Positions 35,246 to 42,467 are shown, counted from the first letter of the stretch. The stretch is DNA of 53,048 nt from Sphingomonadaceae bacterium (GCA_023384025.1 JAHDXX010000001.1:1-53048); one strand, 5' to 3'. The notes: generated by a model from the sequence alone, not told the origin. Program-made: numbers and translations.

Positions 35246-36413
35246 GGGAAGTATTCGTCTCGATGGTGGCAGGTGGGCTATCCAGGTGCTTTGCCCACCG
35301 TGCCATCAATTCACGCCGCTTGTCGAAGAAGTCTGTGCGGCGATAGGCGGCTTCAACTTGATTGGCCAGCTTGTGCGCCAAGGCCTTGTCCGCGACCTCC
35401 TTTGGGAAGTCGGTCCTTTCGGCTGCCCAGTCTGTAAAGGCGGAGCGGAAGCCGTGAACGGTAGCGCCTTTGATTCCGTCGTCGCGCATTAGCTTAGTCA
35501 TCGTCATGTCGCTGATGGGTTTCTCTCCGTCATTTGAAAATACCAGATCGTCGTCCGACACCCTTTCTTTCCAACGCCTGCGCAACAAGGTGATGGTCGA
35601 AGCGGACAACGGAACGACATGGGTCTCGCGCGCCTTCATCCGTTCACCGGGAATGGTCCAGATGCCCTCATCGAGATCGAACTCGGTCCAGACCGCTAGC
35701 CGCGTTTCATTGGAACGCACCGCATTGTAGATCGTGAAGCGCAGTGCATCGCGCCCGGTTGTCGGCGATGCAGCAGCGAGCCTCGCCATGAAGGCGGGCA
35801 CTTCGGCATAAGGCATGGCCTTCAAGTGCTCGGTCTTGGCGGTCTGGCGTGGCAAGCCTTTGCGAACCGACCGCAGCGACGCCTCTTCCTCAAGCCATCC
35901 CTTGATATGTGCAAAATCCAACACCGAACCGATGCGTTGCAGAATGCGGCGCGCGGTCTCGGGAATTTCAAGCCAGATAGGCGTCAGCACCTCAACGACC
36001 AAGGCGCTGTCAACCTGATCTACCGGCCTCGATCCGATCAATGGGAAGACGTGATTTTCGAAACTCGAAATCCAGTTGGCGTAGCGGCGATTTTTCCAGC
36101 CCTCCTTCAAAGCGTCATAGCATTCACGAGCTGCGCGTTCGAAGCTCGGCACAACCATGCGTGACTTGCGCCGTTCAGCCACTGGATCGACACCAAGGCG
36201 AACCTGACGGCGTAAAGCGGTGGCTGCCTCTCTTGCTTCGGTTAGGGAAACGTCCAACGCTGATCCAAGGCCATAGTCGCGCCGTCTTCCGTTGTGCTGC
36301 ATTCTCAACACCCAAGTGCGAGCGCCGCTCTCCTTCACGTATAGGCAAAGGCCACGCCCATCTACATGTCTACCGGGTTTCGCATTTTTCACTTTGAGTG
36401 CTGTAAGTGGCAT
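35226..36413 (-). CDS. Tyrosine recombinase (integrase) of element 1
   Basis: This 395-residue P4-type integrase has an N-terminal DUF4102 arm-binding domain (MPLTALKVKNAKPGRHVDGRGL), a core-binding domain and a C-terminal catalytic domain. The catalytic set is visible as Arg in NAVRSNETRLAVW, a Lys in GERMKARETHVVPL, HGFRS for His-x-x-Arg, the second His in ALAHKLANQ, and Tyr in VEAAYRRTDFF. The ATG at 36413 was chosen from the family N-terminus. It sits next to attR rather than the intact tRNA and points inward. A tRNA T-arm-like sequence and the 25-bp repeat lie just upstream. Confidence 0.93.
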   Translation of the reverse strand: MPLTALKVKNAKPGRHVDGRGLCLYVKESGARTWVLRMQHNGRRRDYGLGSALDVSLTEAREAATALRRQVRLGVDPVAERRKSRMVVPSFERAARECYDALKEGWKNRRYANWISSFENHVFPLIGSRPVDQVDSALVVEVLTPIWLEIPETARRILQRIGSVLDFAHIKGWLEEEASLRSVRKGLPRQTAKTEHLKAMPYAEVPAFMARLAAASPTTGRDALRFTIYNAVRSNETRLAVWTEFDLDEGIWTIPGERMKARETHVVPLSASTITLLRRRWKERVSDDDLVFSNDGEKPISDMTMTKLMRDDGIKGATVHGFRSAFTDWAAERTDFPKEVADKALAHKLANQVEAAYRRTDFFDKRRELMARWAKHLDSPPATIETNTSPKSASD

Positions 36414-36414
36414 T

Positions 36415-36431
36415 GGTTCGAGTCCCCGTCT
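36415..36431. repeat. tRNA T-arm-like relic upstream of the element 1 integrase
   Basis: GGTTCGAGTCCCCGTCT begins with 11 bases identical to the tRNA-Leu T-arm (19292-19302). It stands one base from the integrase start codon and two bases before the 25-bp repeat. It may be a relic of an earlier attachment site in a different tRNA gene. Confidence 0.55.
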
Positions 36432-36433
36432 AA

Positions 36434-36458
36434 ATGATCCCACATTCGTTCCCACAAA
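36434..36458. repeat. 25-bp direct repeat, right copy (putative integrase arm site)
   Basis: Exact copy of 19370-19394, located 20 bp upstream of the integrase start. A TGGGATTTC motif (36463-36471) also recurs at the left end (19354-19362), in changed order. The remaining bases between the two integrases (36459-36767) hold the attR core, a palindrome and the element 2 arm sites, and no gene. Confidence 0.8.
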
Positions 36459-36574
36459 ATGTTGGGATTTCAGGCAAACCGGAACGACCGACTGCGAATA
36501 CATTACAAGACAAATCTCTGAAATTACAGTGTAGTTAGAGACGTCCCGGAATTGCTTGAGACAAAAGTTCTACG

Positions 36575-36590
36575 CCTCTTCTGGGCACCA
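36575..36590. repeat. attR of element 1 / attL of element 2 (tRNA-Leu 3' end copy)
   Basis: CCTCTTCTGGGCACCA is identical to the last 16 bases of tRNA-Leu, including CCA, with no tRNA body before it. It is the junction between the two tandem elements. Confidence 0.9.
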
Positions 36591-36625
36591 TTTGTTCTCA
36601 TCAGAACGTTCCAAAACATTGCAGA

Positions 36626-36645
36626 AATGGCGGAATTCTGCCATT
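36626..36645. repeat. 20-bp near-perfect palindrome by the element 2 left end
   Basis: AATGGCGGAATTCTGCCATT is palindromic except for one position per arm. It is 36 bases inside the element. Part of it (ATGGCGGAATT, 36627-36637) equals the D-arm of tRNA-Leu (19236-19246), which may be coincidence. It could bind a directionality factor. Confidence 0.45.
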
Positions 36646-36703
36646 CTTGACCTCTTGCGCAGAAAGCGAGGTCGTGTTTTTTTCCGCTTTGTTCCAACGT
36701 CTC

Positions 36704-36766
36704 TGGGGGCCTCGGCTGGGGGCTCCAGCCTAAAAACCCCCAATTCGCACGAAAGTGAGGCCCCCA
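36704..36766. promoter_or_regulatory. Putative arm-type integrase sites, element 2 left end
   Basis: TGGGGGC occurs at 36704-36710 and 36717-36723. CCCCCA on the opposite strand lies at 36737-36742, and GCCCCCA at 36760-36766 just before the integrase ATG. The same heptamer recurs three times at the other end of the element (41662-41700). The pattern fits arm-binding sites that also allow autoregulation. Confidence 0.65.
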
Positions 36767-36767
36767 A

Positions 36768-37970
36768 ATGAGCCTCAATGTGCAGGAAATCAAAGGCTTC
36801 CGGGCTGCCGACAAGTCGTACAAGAAATACGATTCGCGGGGCCTATTGCTGCTGGTGAAGCCGAACGGCTCGAAGCTCTGGTATTTCAAGTACCGCTTTG
36901 GCGGTAAGGAGAAGAAGCTACCCATTGGCGCGTTCCCAGAGATCAGCTTGTCGCAAGCGCGACAGCTTCGCGACCGAGCACGGCTCAAGGTTTCCGATGG
37001 CATCGATCCGATGCTGGAGCGGAAGCGGAAGAAGGCCAGGATCAAGCTGGGTGCGGAAAACACCTTCGAGGTCATCGCCAACAAGTACATCGACGAGAAG
37101 ATGGTGCCCGAAGGCAGGGCGGAAGCCACGCTGCGCAAGGCGCGCTGGTTCCTCGAACTGCTCAAGCCCGCAATCGGCAATATGCTAATCAACGACGTCG
37201 ATCCGCAGCTAATGCTGGCGGCGCTCAAAAAGCTTGAAGCCAAAGGTAATCTCGAAACCGCGAAGAAGTGCCGATCCTTCGCAAGCCGAGTGTTCCGGTA
37301 TGGAGCCGCGCTTGGCCAGTGCCAAACCGATCCAACATCGATCCTAAAGGGCGCATTGGTCACGCCAAAGGCACGGCACTACGCGGCGATCCTCGATCCC
37401 GAGAAGTTGGGCGGGCTGCTCCGCGCTATCGATGATTTCGAATGCTACCCGGCGACGAAATTCGCGCTGAAGATCGCGCCCCATGTCTTTGTGCGACCCG
37501 GTGAGCTTCGCCACGGCGAGTGGAACGAGATTGATTGGGACAAGGCCACTTGGACAATTCCGGAAGGCAGGATGAAGGCGCGCCGGACCCATGTGGTGCC
37601 GCTATCACGTCAGGTGTTGGAACTGTTTCGAGAGCTGAGATCGATTACTGGCAGCAAGGGCTACATCTTCCCGGCGTTCCATACGCGCCAACGTCCCATG
37701 AGCGAGAACACGATCAACGCGGCGTTTCGGCGTATGGGGTTCACCAAAGATGAAGTGACCGCCCATGGGTTGCGCTCAACTGCCTCGACCTTGCTCAACG
37801 AGAGCGGGCTTTGGCATCCCGACGCGATCGAGCGCGCTTTGGCTCACGGCGATAGCAACGCAATTCGAGGGGTCTATAATCGCGGGAACTACTGGGATGA
37901 GCGTGTGAAAATGGCTCAGTGGTGGAGCGACTATCTGGATGAGCTCAAGGCTGCGATCTCATGCAATTAA
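36768..37970 (+). CDS. Tyrosine recombinase (P4-type integrase) of element 2
   Basis: This 400-residue integrase has an N-terminal DUF4102 domain (MSLNVQEIKGFRAADKSYKKYDSRGLLLLVKPNGSKLWYFKYRFGG). The SAM-like core-binding domain covers about residues 105-190. The catalytic domain has Arg in VRPGELRHGEW, HGLRS, the second His in ALAHGDSN and the nucleophile Tyr in RGVYNRGNYW. It appears intact. It differs clearly from the element 1 integrase, which supports two independent insertions at the same tRNA. GTGAGG lies upstream of the ATG. Confidence 0.95.
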   Translation: MSLNVQEIKGFRAADKSYKKYDSRGLLLLVKPNGSKLWYFKYRFGGKEKKLPIGAFPEISLSQARQLRDRARLKVSDGIDPMLERKRKKARIKLGAENTFEVIANKYIDEKMVPEGRAEATLRKARWFLELLKPAIGNMLINDVDPQLMLAALKKLEAKGNLETAKKCRSFASRVFRYGAALGQCQTDPTSILKGALVTPKARHYAAILDPEKLGGLLRAIDDFECYPATKFALKIAPHVFVRPGELRHGEWNEIDWDKATWTIPEGRMKARRTHVVPLSRQVLELFRELRSITGSKGYIFPAFHTRQRPMSENTINAAFRRMGFTKDEVTAHGLRSTASTLLNESGLWHPDAIERALAHGDSNAIRGVYNRGNYWDERVKMAQWWSDYLDELKAAISCN

Positions 37971-38009
37971 GATGGCAGCTCTGAATGTCACGTTGATCGC
38001 TGGCATCGC

Positions 38010-38791
38010 CTAGGCCGTGTTGACAAAAGACTTCAGCCATAGGCGAGCGGCGGCGAGGTTGAGGAAGCTCTCGAACGACAGGATGGTCTTGTCGTAGCGG
38101 GTGGCGATGCGGCGCTGCTGCTTGAGCTTGCCGAACATGCGCTCGACGCGGTTGCGGTCCCGGTAGCGGCGATAGTCGGGATGCTCGGGCACCTTGCGGT
38201 TCGAGCGGGGCGGGATGATCGGCAGGATGCCCCGGATCAGCAAGCTCTCGCGGAAGCGATCACCGTCATACCCCTTGTCCGCCAGTAGCGCCTTGGGCGT
38301 GGTGACGGGGATCGCCATCAGCGGCTCGGCGGCGGTGTAATCGGAGGCCTCGCCGCCGGTCAGGATGAAGCCGAGAGGCAGTCCCTGATTGTCGCAGCGG
38401 GCGTGCATTTTGCTCGTAAAGCCGCCGCGTGATCGACCAAGAGCGTTCTTAACTGCCCCCCTTTTCCGCCCGCCGCCGAGACGTGGCCGCGAACCGAAGT
38501 GCTGTCGATCATGTGCTGCCAGTCGTCGGTTAGACCCAGATCGACCAGTGTTTGCAGAAGGGCATCCCAGACGCCCTGTTCGGCCCAGCGCCGGAACCGG
38601 ACATAGACCGAATTCCACTTGCCGTATCGTTCGTGCATGTCGCGCCAGGGGCAGCCGACCCTCAGCACGTGGAGCATACCATTGAGAAAGCGTCTGTTAT
38701 CGCCCGCTGGCCGCGCCCACCGACCCCGCTCAGGCGGCAACAGAGGCCCGATCAGTTCCCACTCCGCATCCGACAAGTCTCCACGACCCAT
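38010..38791 (-). CDS. IS5-family transposase, two frames joined by -1 frameshift
   Basis: Frame A (38360-38791) reads MGRGDLSDAEWELIGPLLPP and holds the first catalytic Asp (MIDSTSVRGH). Frame B (ending 38010) holds the second Asp (LLADKGYDGD) and the Glu (RNRVERMFGKLKQ), with the closing SFVNTA. The frames join at the slippery tract A4G6 (38456-38465 on the plus strand as C6T4), in the middle of AAGGKG/GGRKRG. A programmed -1 shift would give a DDE transposase of about 260 residues. The TAG stop of frame B lies in the target CTAG rather than in the IS. Confidence 0.88.
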
Positions 38792-38860
38792 GACTGCTCC
38801 TCAAAAAGCAGTCTTGAATCAGAACTCGGGGCAAATGGGAATCCCTTTTGTCAACACGGC
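38014..38860 (-). mobile_element. IS5-family insertion sequence (IS427-like)
   Basis: The element is about 847 bp. Perfect terminal inverted repeats are visible: GGCCGTGTTGACAAAAG at 38013-38029 and its complement at 38845-38861. Both ends are flanked by CTAG (38010-38013 and 38861-38864), so the target duplication is CTAG, or TA if the outer G/C is counted as IS. It encodes one transposase in two frames. Confidence 0.92.
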
Positions 38861-38861
38861 C

Positions 38862-39107
38862 TAGGCTATCGCACCAAGGAAAGAGTCGATCGTCTTGAAA
38901 TGCCACCGCCACTCGTTCTGGGCGGTCAATCACACCTGAGTGTGATCCGGGTGGCAACAAACCCATGATCGCATTCAAGATCGAGGTTTTTCCCACCCCA
39001 CTCTTTCCAATGATCGAAACAATTTCGCCGGGCGCGATGCGCATCGAGAAACTGGAAAACAATGATCGGTCGAATATGATTTCGAGCTCATCAATCTGCA
39101 ATGTCAC
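38862..39107 (-). pseudogene. Truncated ABC transporter ATP-binding protein
   Basis: Only the N-terminal 80 or so residues remain, from a GTG at 39107: VTLQIDELEIIFDRS, then Walker A IIGKSGVGKTS, then VAVAFQDDRLFPW (Q-loop). The ABC signature and Walker B are missing. After the Q-loop the frame loses similarity at about 38885 and soon runs into the IS at 38864. Removing the IS in silico does not restore an ABC sequence, so the truncation predates the insertion. It resembles nitrate/sulfonate-type importer ATPases. Confidence 0.75.
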
Positions 39108-39297
39108 GTCGCTTGGCTTCAATGATCGCGTCTCTTGTTGAAAGCAGATGACCCAACGGAGAAGAGCATATTCCGCTGGTGCCGCAATTTCCACCCGGTC
39201 GCATTGGTTGCCCTGAACTCCCGCGCAAGTCCAACCCTGTTTCGAGCTGTTTGAAGATAACCGGTCATTGGTGGCTAGCGCCGTCCATGGCCGGGCG

Positions 39298-39522
39298 CTA
39301 AGCGCCCGGTTCCTTCTTCTCGTCGTCCAGCGGCGTACGCAGGACGATGCGGCCAATGATCGGCACCACTTCCAGCTGAAGTGAAAGCCCCTTGCGATCG
39401 CGGTGGAACCACGCGGCTCCGATGCGGGTCCAGAAACCTTTATCGCCCTTGTTGGCAACATGCCAAGCGAGGAAGTCCGGCGGATTGGTCTCCTGCGCGG
39501 GTGCGGTATTGCTGCGTGCCAT
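39298..39522 (-). CDS. Small conserved hypothetical protein of mobile elements
   Basis: This 74-residue protein reads MARSNTAPAQETNPPDFLAWHVANKGDKGFWTRIGAAWFHRDRKGLSLQLEVVP. The pattern PDFLAWHV...KGFWTRIGAAW recurs, as far as I recall, in small proteins of alphaproteobacterial islands; no function is known. AAAGGA lies upstream of the ATG. The gene probably shares control with nothing nearby: the HNH gene is divergent, 249 bp away. Confidence 0.75.
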   Translation of the reverse strand: MARSNTAPAQETNPPDFLAWHVANKGDKGFWTRIGAAWFHRDRKGLSLQLEVVPIIGRIVLRTPLDDEKKEPGA

Positions 39523-39771
39523 GATGAGTTCCTTTCGTGTCTGGTGGCTCGTTGCACCAAGAGAAAGGCCGCACGGCCAAGGGCAGGTTTCATGTCCAAC
39601 ACGGGTGACCCCAGCGGAGGCCGGGGGAAACCGGCGCGGGCAGGACATTGAAAGCTGACCGCGTGCGGCCAGTTGGGTGCTCAAGAACGATGCGGCCTGA
39701 TCGAAAGGCATCCAAACGCATGGCAAATCGCCAGACTTGCGCCCTGGGTCACTCTCGCCCAAACCTTCGCC

Positions 39772-40587
39772 ATGGCAATCGAGGACAATTCTCGGAAGCG
39801 CTGGAGCGAAGAGGAGACGGTGCTCGCGCTGTATCTCTACTTTCAGCTGCCGTTCGGGAAGCTGCACTCGGGCAATCCGGAAATCCAAGAGCTTGCCGCC
39901 GCGCTCGGACGCACGAACGGTTCGGTCGCGATGAAGCTGTGCAATTTCGCCAGCCTCGATCCAAAGATTACCGACAGCGGACGCAAAGGCCTGGACGGCG
40001 CATCCAAGCTGGATCGCGCCACCTATTCCGAGTTCGGCCAAGACTGGACCGGTCTCGTCTCGCGGGCGGAAGGCTTGTGGACTGCCCAGGTCCGGCAGTT
40101 CGAGCTGCCACCCCCGCCAGCGCGCCTGAACGAGAAGCGCAGTGAATTCCGGTTCGAACCCTACCAAGGCGAGTCCACTACACAGGCGCTTGTAAACCAG
40201 CGCGTCGGGCAGGATTTCTTCCGCCGCGCGGTGCTCGCCAATTACGAAGAGACCTGCTGCATGACCGGCATCGCCGATCCGCGCCTGCTCACGGCAAGCC
40301 ATATCAAGCCATGGGGCAAGGACAGCGACAACCGGCACAACCCCGCCAATGGCCTGCTGCTTTCAGCGACACTCGATCGCGCATTTGATCGCGGGCTCAT
40401 CACGGTCAATCGCCAACGGCGCATACGTGTTTCGCGGCAATTGCGCGAAAGCCAGAGCCGCGAGACGCGCGACTACTTCCAGCAATTCGAGAATGCGACC
40501 TTGCGCTCGGCAATCCGGTTCGATCCTGATCCTGCCTTCCTCGATTGGCACAACGAAAACTGCTTCATGGACCGTAGAGGAGCGTGA
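39772..40587 (+). CDS. HNH endonuclease
   Basis: This 271-residue protein has an N-terminal helical, Myb/SANT-like segment (KRWSEEETVLALYLYFQLPFGKLHSGNPEIQELAAALGRTNGSVAMKL) likely to bind DNA. A C-terminal HNH nuclease (about 190-265) follows, with CCMTG, LLTASHIKPW and NPANGLLLSATLDRAFD. Proteins with this pair of domains are frequent in defence islands and are annotated as restriction-type HNH nucleases. The ATG at 39772 is the first that keeps the conserved start. It precedes the nucleotidyltransferase gene on the same strand. Confidence 0.85.
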   Translation: MAIEDNSRKRWSEEETVLALYLYFQLPFGKLHSGNPEIQELAAALGRTNGSVAMKLCNFASLDPKITDSGRKGLDGASKLDRATYSEFGQDWTGLVSRAEGLWTAQVRQFELPPPPARLNEKRSEFRFEPYQGESTTQALVNQRVGQDFFRRAVLANYEETCCMTGIADPRLLTASHIKPWGKDSDNRHNPANGLLLSATLDRAFDRGLITVNRQRRIRVSRQLRESQSRETRDYFQQFENATLRSAIRFDPDPAFLDWHNENCFMDRRGA

Positions 40588-40605
40588 CCTTGCGCGGCAC
40601 TTGTT

Positions 40606-40653
40606 CGATTTATCCCGCGTTTATTGAAAATTGTAAATTTGTGGGATAAATCG
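40606..40653. promoter_or_regulatory. 11-bp inverted repeat between the HNH and nucleotidyltransferase genes
   Basis: CGATTTATCCC (40606-40616) is matched exactly by GGGATAAATCG (40643-40653) with a 26-bp AT-rich spacer that contains TTGAAA. It ends five bases before the nucleotidyltransferase ATG, so a protein bound here would block that promoter and ribosome site. It is likely an operator. Confidence 0.7.
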
Positions 40654-40658
40654 CGGCG

Positions 40659-41639
40659 ATGGCTGTGATCCAACCTTTCTCTGCCGAACAGGAGCGCGCG
40701 CTCATCAACATGCGCCAGCGCTATGACGCGTGGATCGAGACCGAGCGGGAACTCTATGCGATGCCATACGACCTGAGGCGCAAGAAGGTCGGCGATTACG
40801 AGTATCTCTATGAGATATTCGATCGCAGCGGGAACGGGAAAAGTCTCGGTGCCTGGGATGATGATAAGCAATCCCAGCTTGAGGAATACAAGGCTGCAAA
40901 GGCTGCTTTGAAGGAGCGCCGTGACGGGGCGCGGGATGCCCTCGGCGAGAGCAGCCGGATTGCCCGCGCGTTGCGCTTGCCGCTCCTTTCGGCGGACGCA
41001 GGCCCTATCCTTCGAGAGGCAGACAGGCGCTATCTTCTCGGCAGCCATCTGCTTGTGGTCGGGACAAACGCGATGGCCGCTTACGCGCTCGAAGCTGCGG
41101 GCACTTTCCGCGACGTGCCGGACGAAACAGAGGACTTCGATCTCGCCTGGGCGGCTGACGAACCTGAAGACGGAACTAAGCTTTGGGACATGCTCAAAGC
41201 GGTTGATCCGACGTTCACGATCAACACAGAACGAGAATTTCAGGCCCGCAACGCGAAAGCCTATGAGGTCGAAGTGCTGGTCGCACCATCGCGCGTTGCG
41301 ACGCTTGCCGGGAAGGATCGGCCACGACCTGTTCCGCTTCCCGAACAGGAATGGCTCCTGCCGGGTCGGCGGGTAGACCAGGTCGTCCCGTGTCGTGATG
41401 GCAGCCCGGCACGTATCGTCGCACCTGACCCCCGCTGGTTCGCGCTCCACAAACTCTGGTTGGGTGCTCAGGCAAAGCGGAACCCGCTCAAGCGGCGCAA
41501 GGACACGGTGCAGGGAGCGGCGCTGCTCGATGCGGTAGCCGAGGCGATGCCTCATTATTCATTGGGCCACGAGTTTGTGAACAGCCTGCCCGAGGAGCTA
41601 ATGCCCTATTGGAAAGAGTGGGCGAAGGCGCGCGGATAG
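40659..41639 (+). CDS. GSU2403-type nucleotidyltransferase-fold protein
   Basis: This 326-residue protein begins with a helical segment (AEQERALINMRQRYDAWIETERELY). The nucleotidyltransferase core follows: LVVGTNAMAAYALEAAG (about 130-146), then the acidic pair in TEDFDLAWAAD (about 158-166), then KAYEVEVLVAP. The GTNA/S...DFD layout is that of NTP_transf_8 proteins, related to the AbiEii and MNT toxin families. No clear antitoxin gene is adjacent. The inverted repeat just upstream suggests tight control. Activity on nucleotides or tRNA is inferred only from fold. Confidence 0.8.
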   Translation: MAVIQPFSAEQERALINMRQRYDAWIETERELYAMPYDLRRKKVGDYEYLYEIFDRSGNGKSLGAWDDDKQSQLEEYKAAKAALKERRDGARDALGESSRIARALRLPLLSADAGPILREADRRYLLGSHLLVVGTNAMAAYALEAAGTFRDVPDETEDFDLAWAADEPEDGTKLWDMLKAVDPTFTINTEREFQARNAKAYEVEVLVAPSRVATLAGKDRPRPVPLPEQEWLLPGRRVDQVVPCRDGSPARIVAPDPRWFALHKLWLGAQAKRNPLKRRKDTVQGAALLDAVAEAMPHYSLGHEFVNSLPEELMPYWKEWAKARG

Positions 41640-41661
41640 GTCCTCAATTCAGTCACTCGGT

Positions 41662-41700
41662 TGGGGGCAGGATAATACATTTGGGGGCGCCAACGGGGGC
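41662..41700. promoter_or_regulatory. Putative arm-type integrase sites, element 2 right end
   Basis: TGGGGGC occurs at 41662-41668 and 41682-41688, and CGGGGGC at 41694-41700, all in the same direction. They mirror the cluster at 36704-36766 by the integrase and lie about 60-95 bp inside the proposed right boundary. Confidence 0.65.
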
Positions 41701-41756
41701 CTTGCTCAATTAGCCAAGGTCAAGAATCTCGCAGTTTTGCGACGTTCCGAGAGGAA

Positions 41757-41777
41757 TTCGAGTCCACTGGCACCATT
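41757..41777. repeat. Degenerate tRNA-end copy: probable attR of element 2
   Basis: TTCGAGTCC-ACT-GGCACCATT matches the tRNA-Leu T-arm and terminal GGCACCA but lacks four bases between them. GGCACCATT also matches the junction at 36584-36592. Backbone genes start directly after it, and the arm-type repeats lie just before it. Confidence 0.55.
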
Positions 41778-41785
41778 CTTATATG

Positions 41786-42388
41786 TCAGCGAAGATGCCG
41801 TGAAGGACAGGCAAGTGCTGCGGCGTGTTCGGTTGGCACCCCCAGTCCGGTCAGGCCCAGCACCAGCATGTCGGACAGCCGCTGCGCGGCTTCTGCCGGG
41901 CCGGGCTGCTGCTCGACCAGGTTGATCACCAGGATCTGGCACAGGCCCAGCCAGTAGAGGACCTGCTCGCAGGCAGCATCGATATCCTGTTTCAGCCCCT
42001 TGTTGCGCGGGTGTGCGCGGGCCGTCGCCGGTGTCTGGCTGCGCAGCAGCACGACCGTGCGCCGGGGATGGTCGAGCGCAAACCGGGCTGCGACGCGCAT
42101 GCCGCCGGCGATCCGTTCGACAGGGTCTGCGATTCCGGCATTGGCGGCAGCAACCTCCATTTCGACGGCCATGCGCACTTCTTCGGCGACCGCGATGGCA
42201 AAGTCCTTCTTGTCCGCGAAGTGGTTGAAGAAGCTGCCCTTGGCTACGCCGGCCGCTGCCACGAAATCGTCAATCGGGATCGCGTCGATCGGCCGCTCGA
42301 CCATCAGGTCAAGCCCGGCTGTGAGCAGGGCCGCACGGGTGCGGGAGGTTCGGGCAGGGCGTGGTCGCGGGGCGGGTCGGGTTGCCAT
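41786..42388 (-). CDS. TetR/AcrR-family transcriptional regulator
   Basis: This 200-residue protein has an N-terminal TetR HTH (TRAALLTAGLDLMVERPIDAIPIDDFVAAAGVAKGSFFNHFADKKDF, about residues 15-60). The C-terminal ligand-binding domain is variable. It is divergent from the aromatic catabolic operon, with two matching palindromes in the 79-bp gap, so it very likely represses that operon until an aromatic substrate or intermediate binds. It is the first chromosomal gene after element 2; the element's right end lies close behind its stop codon. Confidence 0.92.
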   Translation of the reverse strand: MATRPAPRPRPARTSRTRAALLTAGLDLMVERPIDAIPIDDFVAAAGVAKGSFFNHFADKKDFAIAVAEEVRMAVEMEVAAANAGIADPVERIAGGMRVAARFALDHPRRTVVLLRSQTPATARAHPRNKGLKQDIDAACEQVLYWLGLCQILVINLVEQQPGPAEAAQRLSDMLVLGLTGLGVPTEHAAALACPSRHLR

Positions 42389-42402
42389 CCATCAAGCCTA
42401 CT

Positions 42403-42443
42403 TGACTAAACGGTCAATTGCAATCATTATGACCAAATAGTCA
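42403..42443. promoter_or_regulatory. Two TetR-type operators in the divergent promoter region
   Basis: TGACTAAACGGTCA (42403-42416) and TGACCAAATAGTCA (42430-42443) are both 14-base palindromes of the form TGAC-N6-GTCA. The second, read on the other strand, agrees with the first at 11 of 14 positions. The centres are 27 bp apart. Confidence 0.75.
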
Positions 42444-42467
42444 GATACGAATCGCAGGGAGAGCGCG

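Larger units (their letters stand above)
19317..36590. mobile_element. Element 1: integrative mobilizable element in tRNA-Leu
   Basis: The segment lies between two 16-bp copies of the tRNA-Leu 3' end. It carries a tyrosine recombinase at its right end, AlpA and excisionase-like regulators, and the relaxase gene traA with divergent traC-traD around an oriT. No traG coupling protein or type IV secretion genes are present, so it can probably be mobilised only with help from another conjugative element. The cargo comprises an AT-rich kinase/receiver/membrane operon, a BcgI-like restriction pair with an RHH-like gene, a DUF262-HNH-AlbA_2 protein and an ImmA-like protein with its partner. Base composition falls sharply in 19400-22300, unlike the tra block, so the element is itself a mosaic. 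Confidence 0.88.
36591..41777. mobile_element. Element 2: tandem integrated island
   Basis: It begins at the tRNA-end copy and ends at a degenerate copy near 41757-41777, beyond which chromosomal genes resume. It has its own integrase beside the left end and TGGGGGC arm-site repeats near both ends. It contains an IS5-family insertion, a truncated ABC ATPase, a small conserved protein, an HNH endonuclease and a nucleotidyltransferase. There are no transfer genes. The right boundary is less sure than the left. Confidence 0.65.

Noticed and set aside
38619..38864. Short plus-strand frame ending FVNTA at the IS right end
   Set aside because: It ends like the transposase only because the terminal inverted repeat mirrors the coding end; it is not a gene.
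39298..40338. Long minus-strand frame running from the small conserved gene across the HNH gene
   Set aside because: Only the last 74 codons after the ATG at 39522 with AAAGGA look coding; the rest is antisense to the HNH endonuclease.
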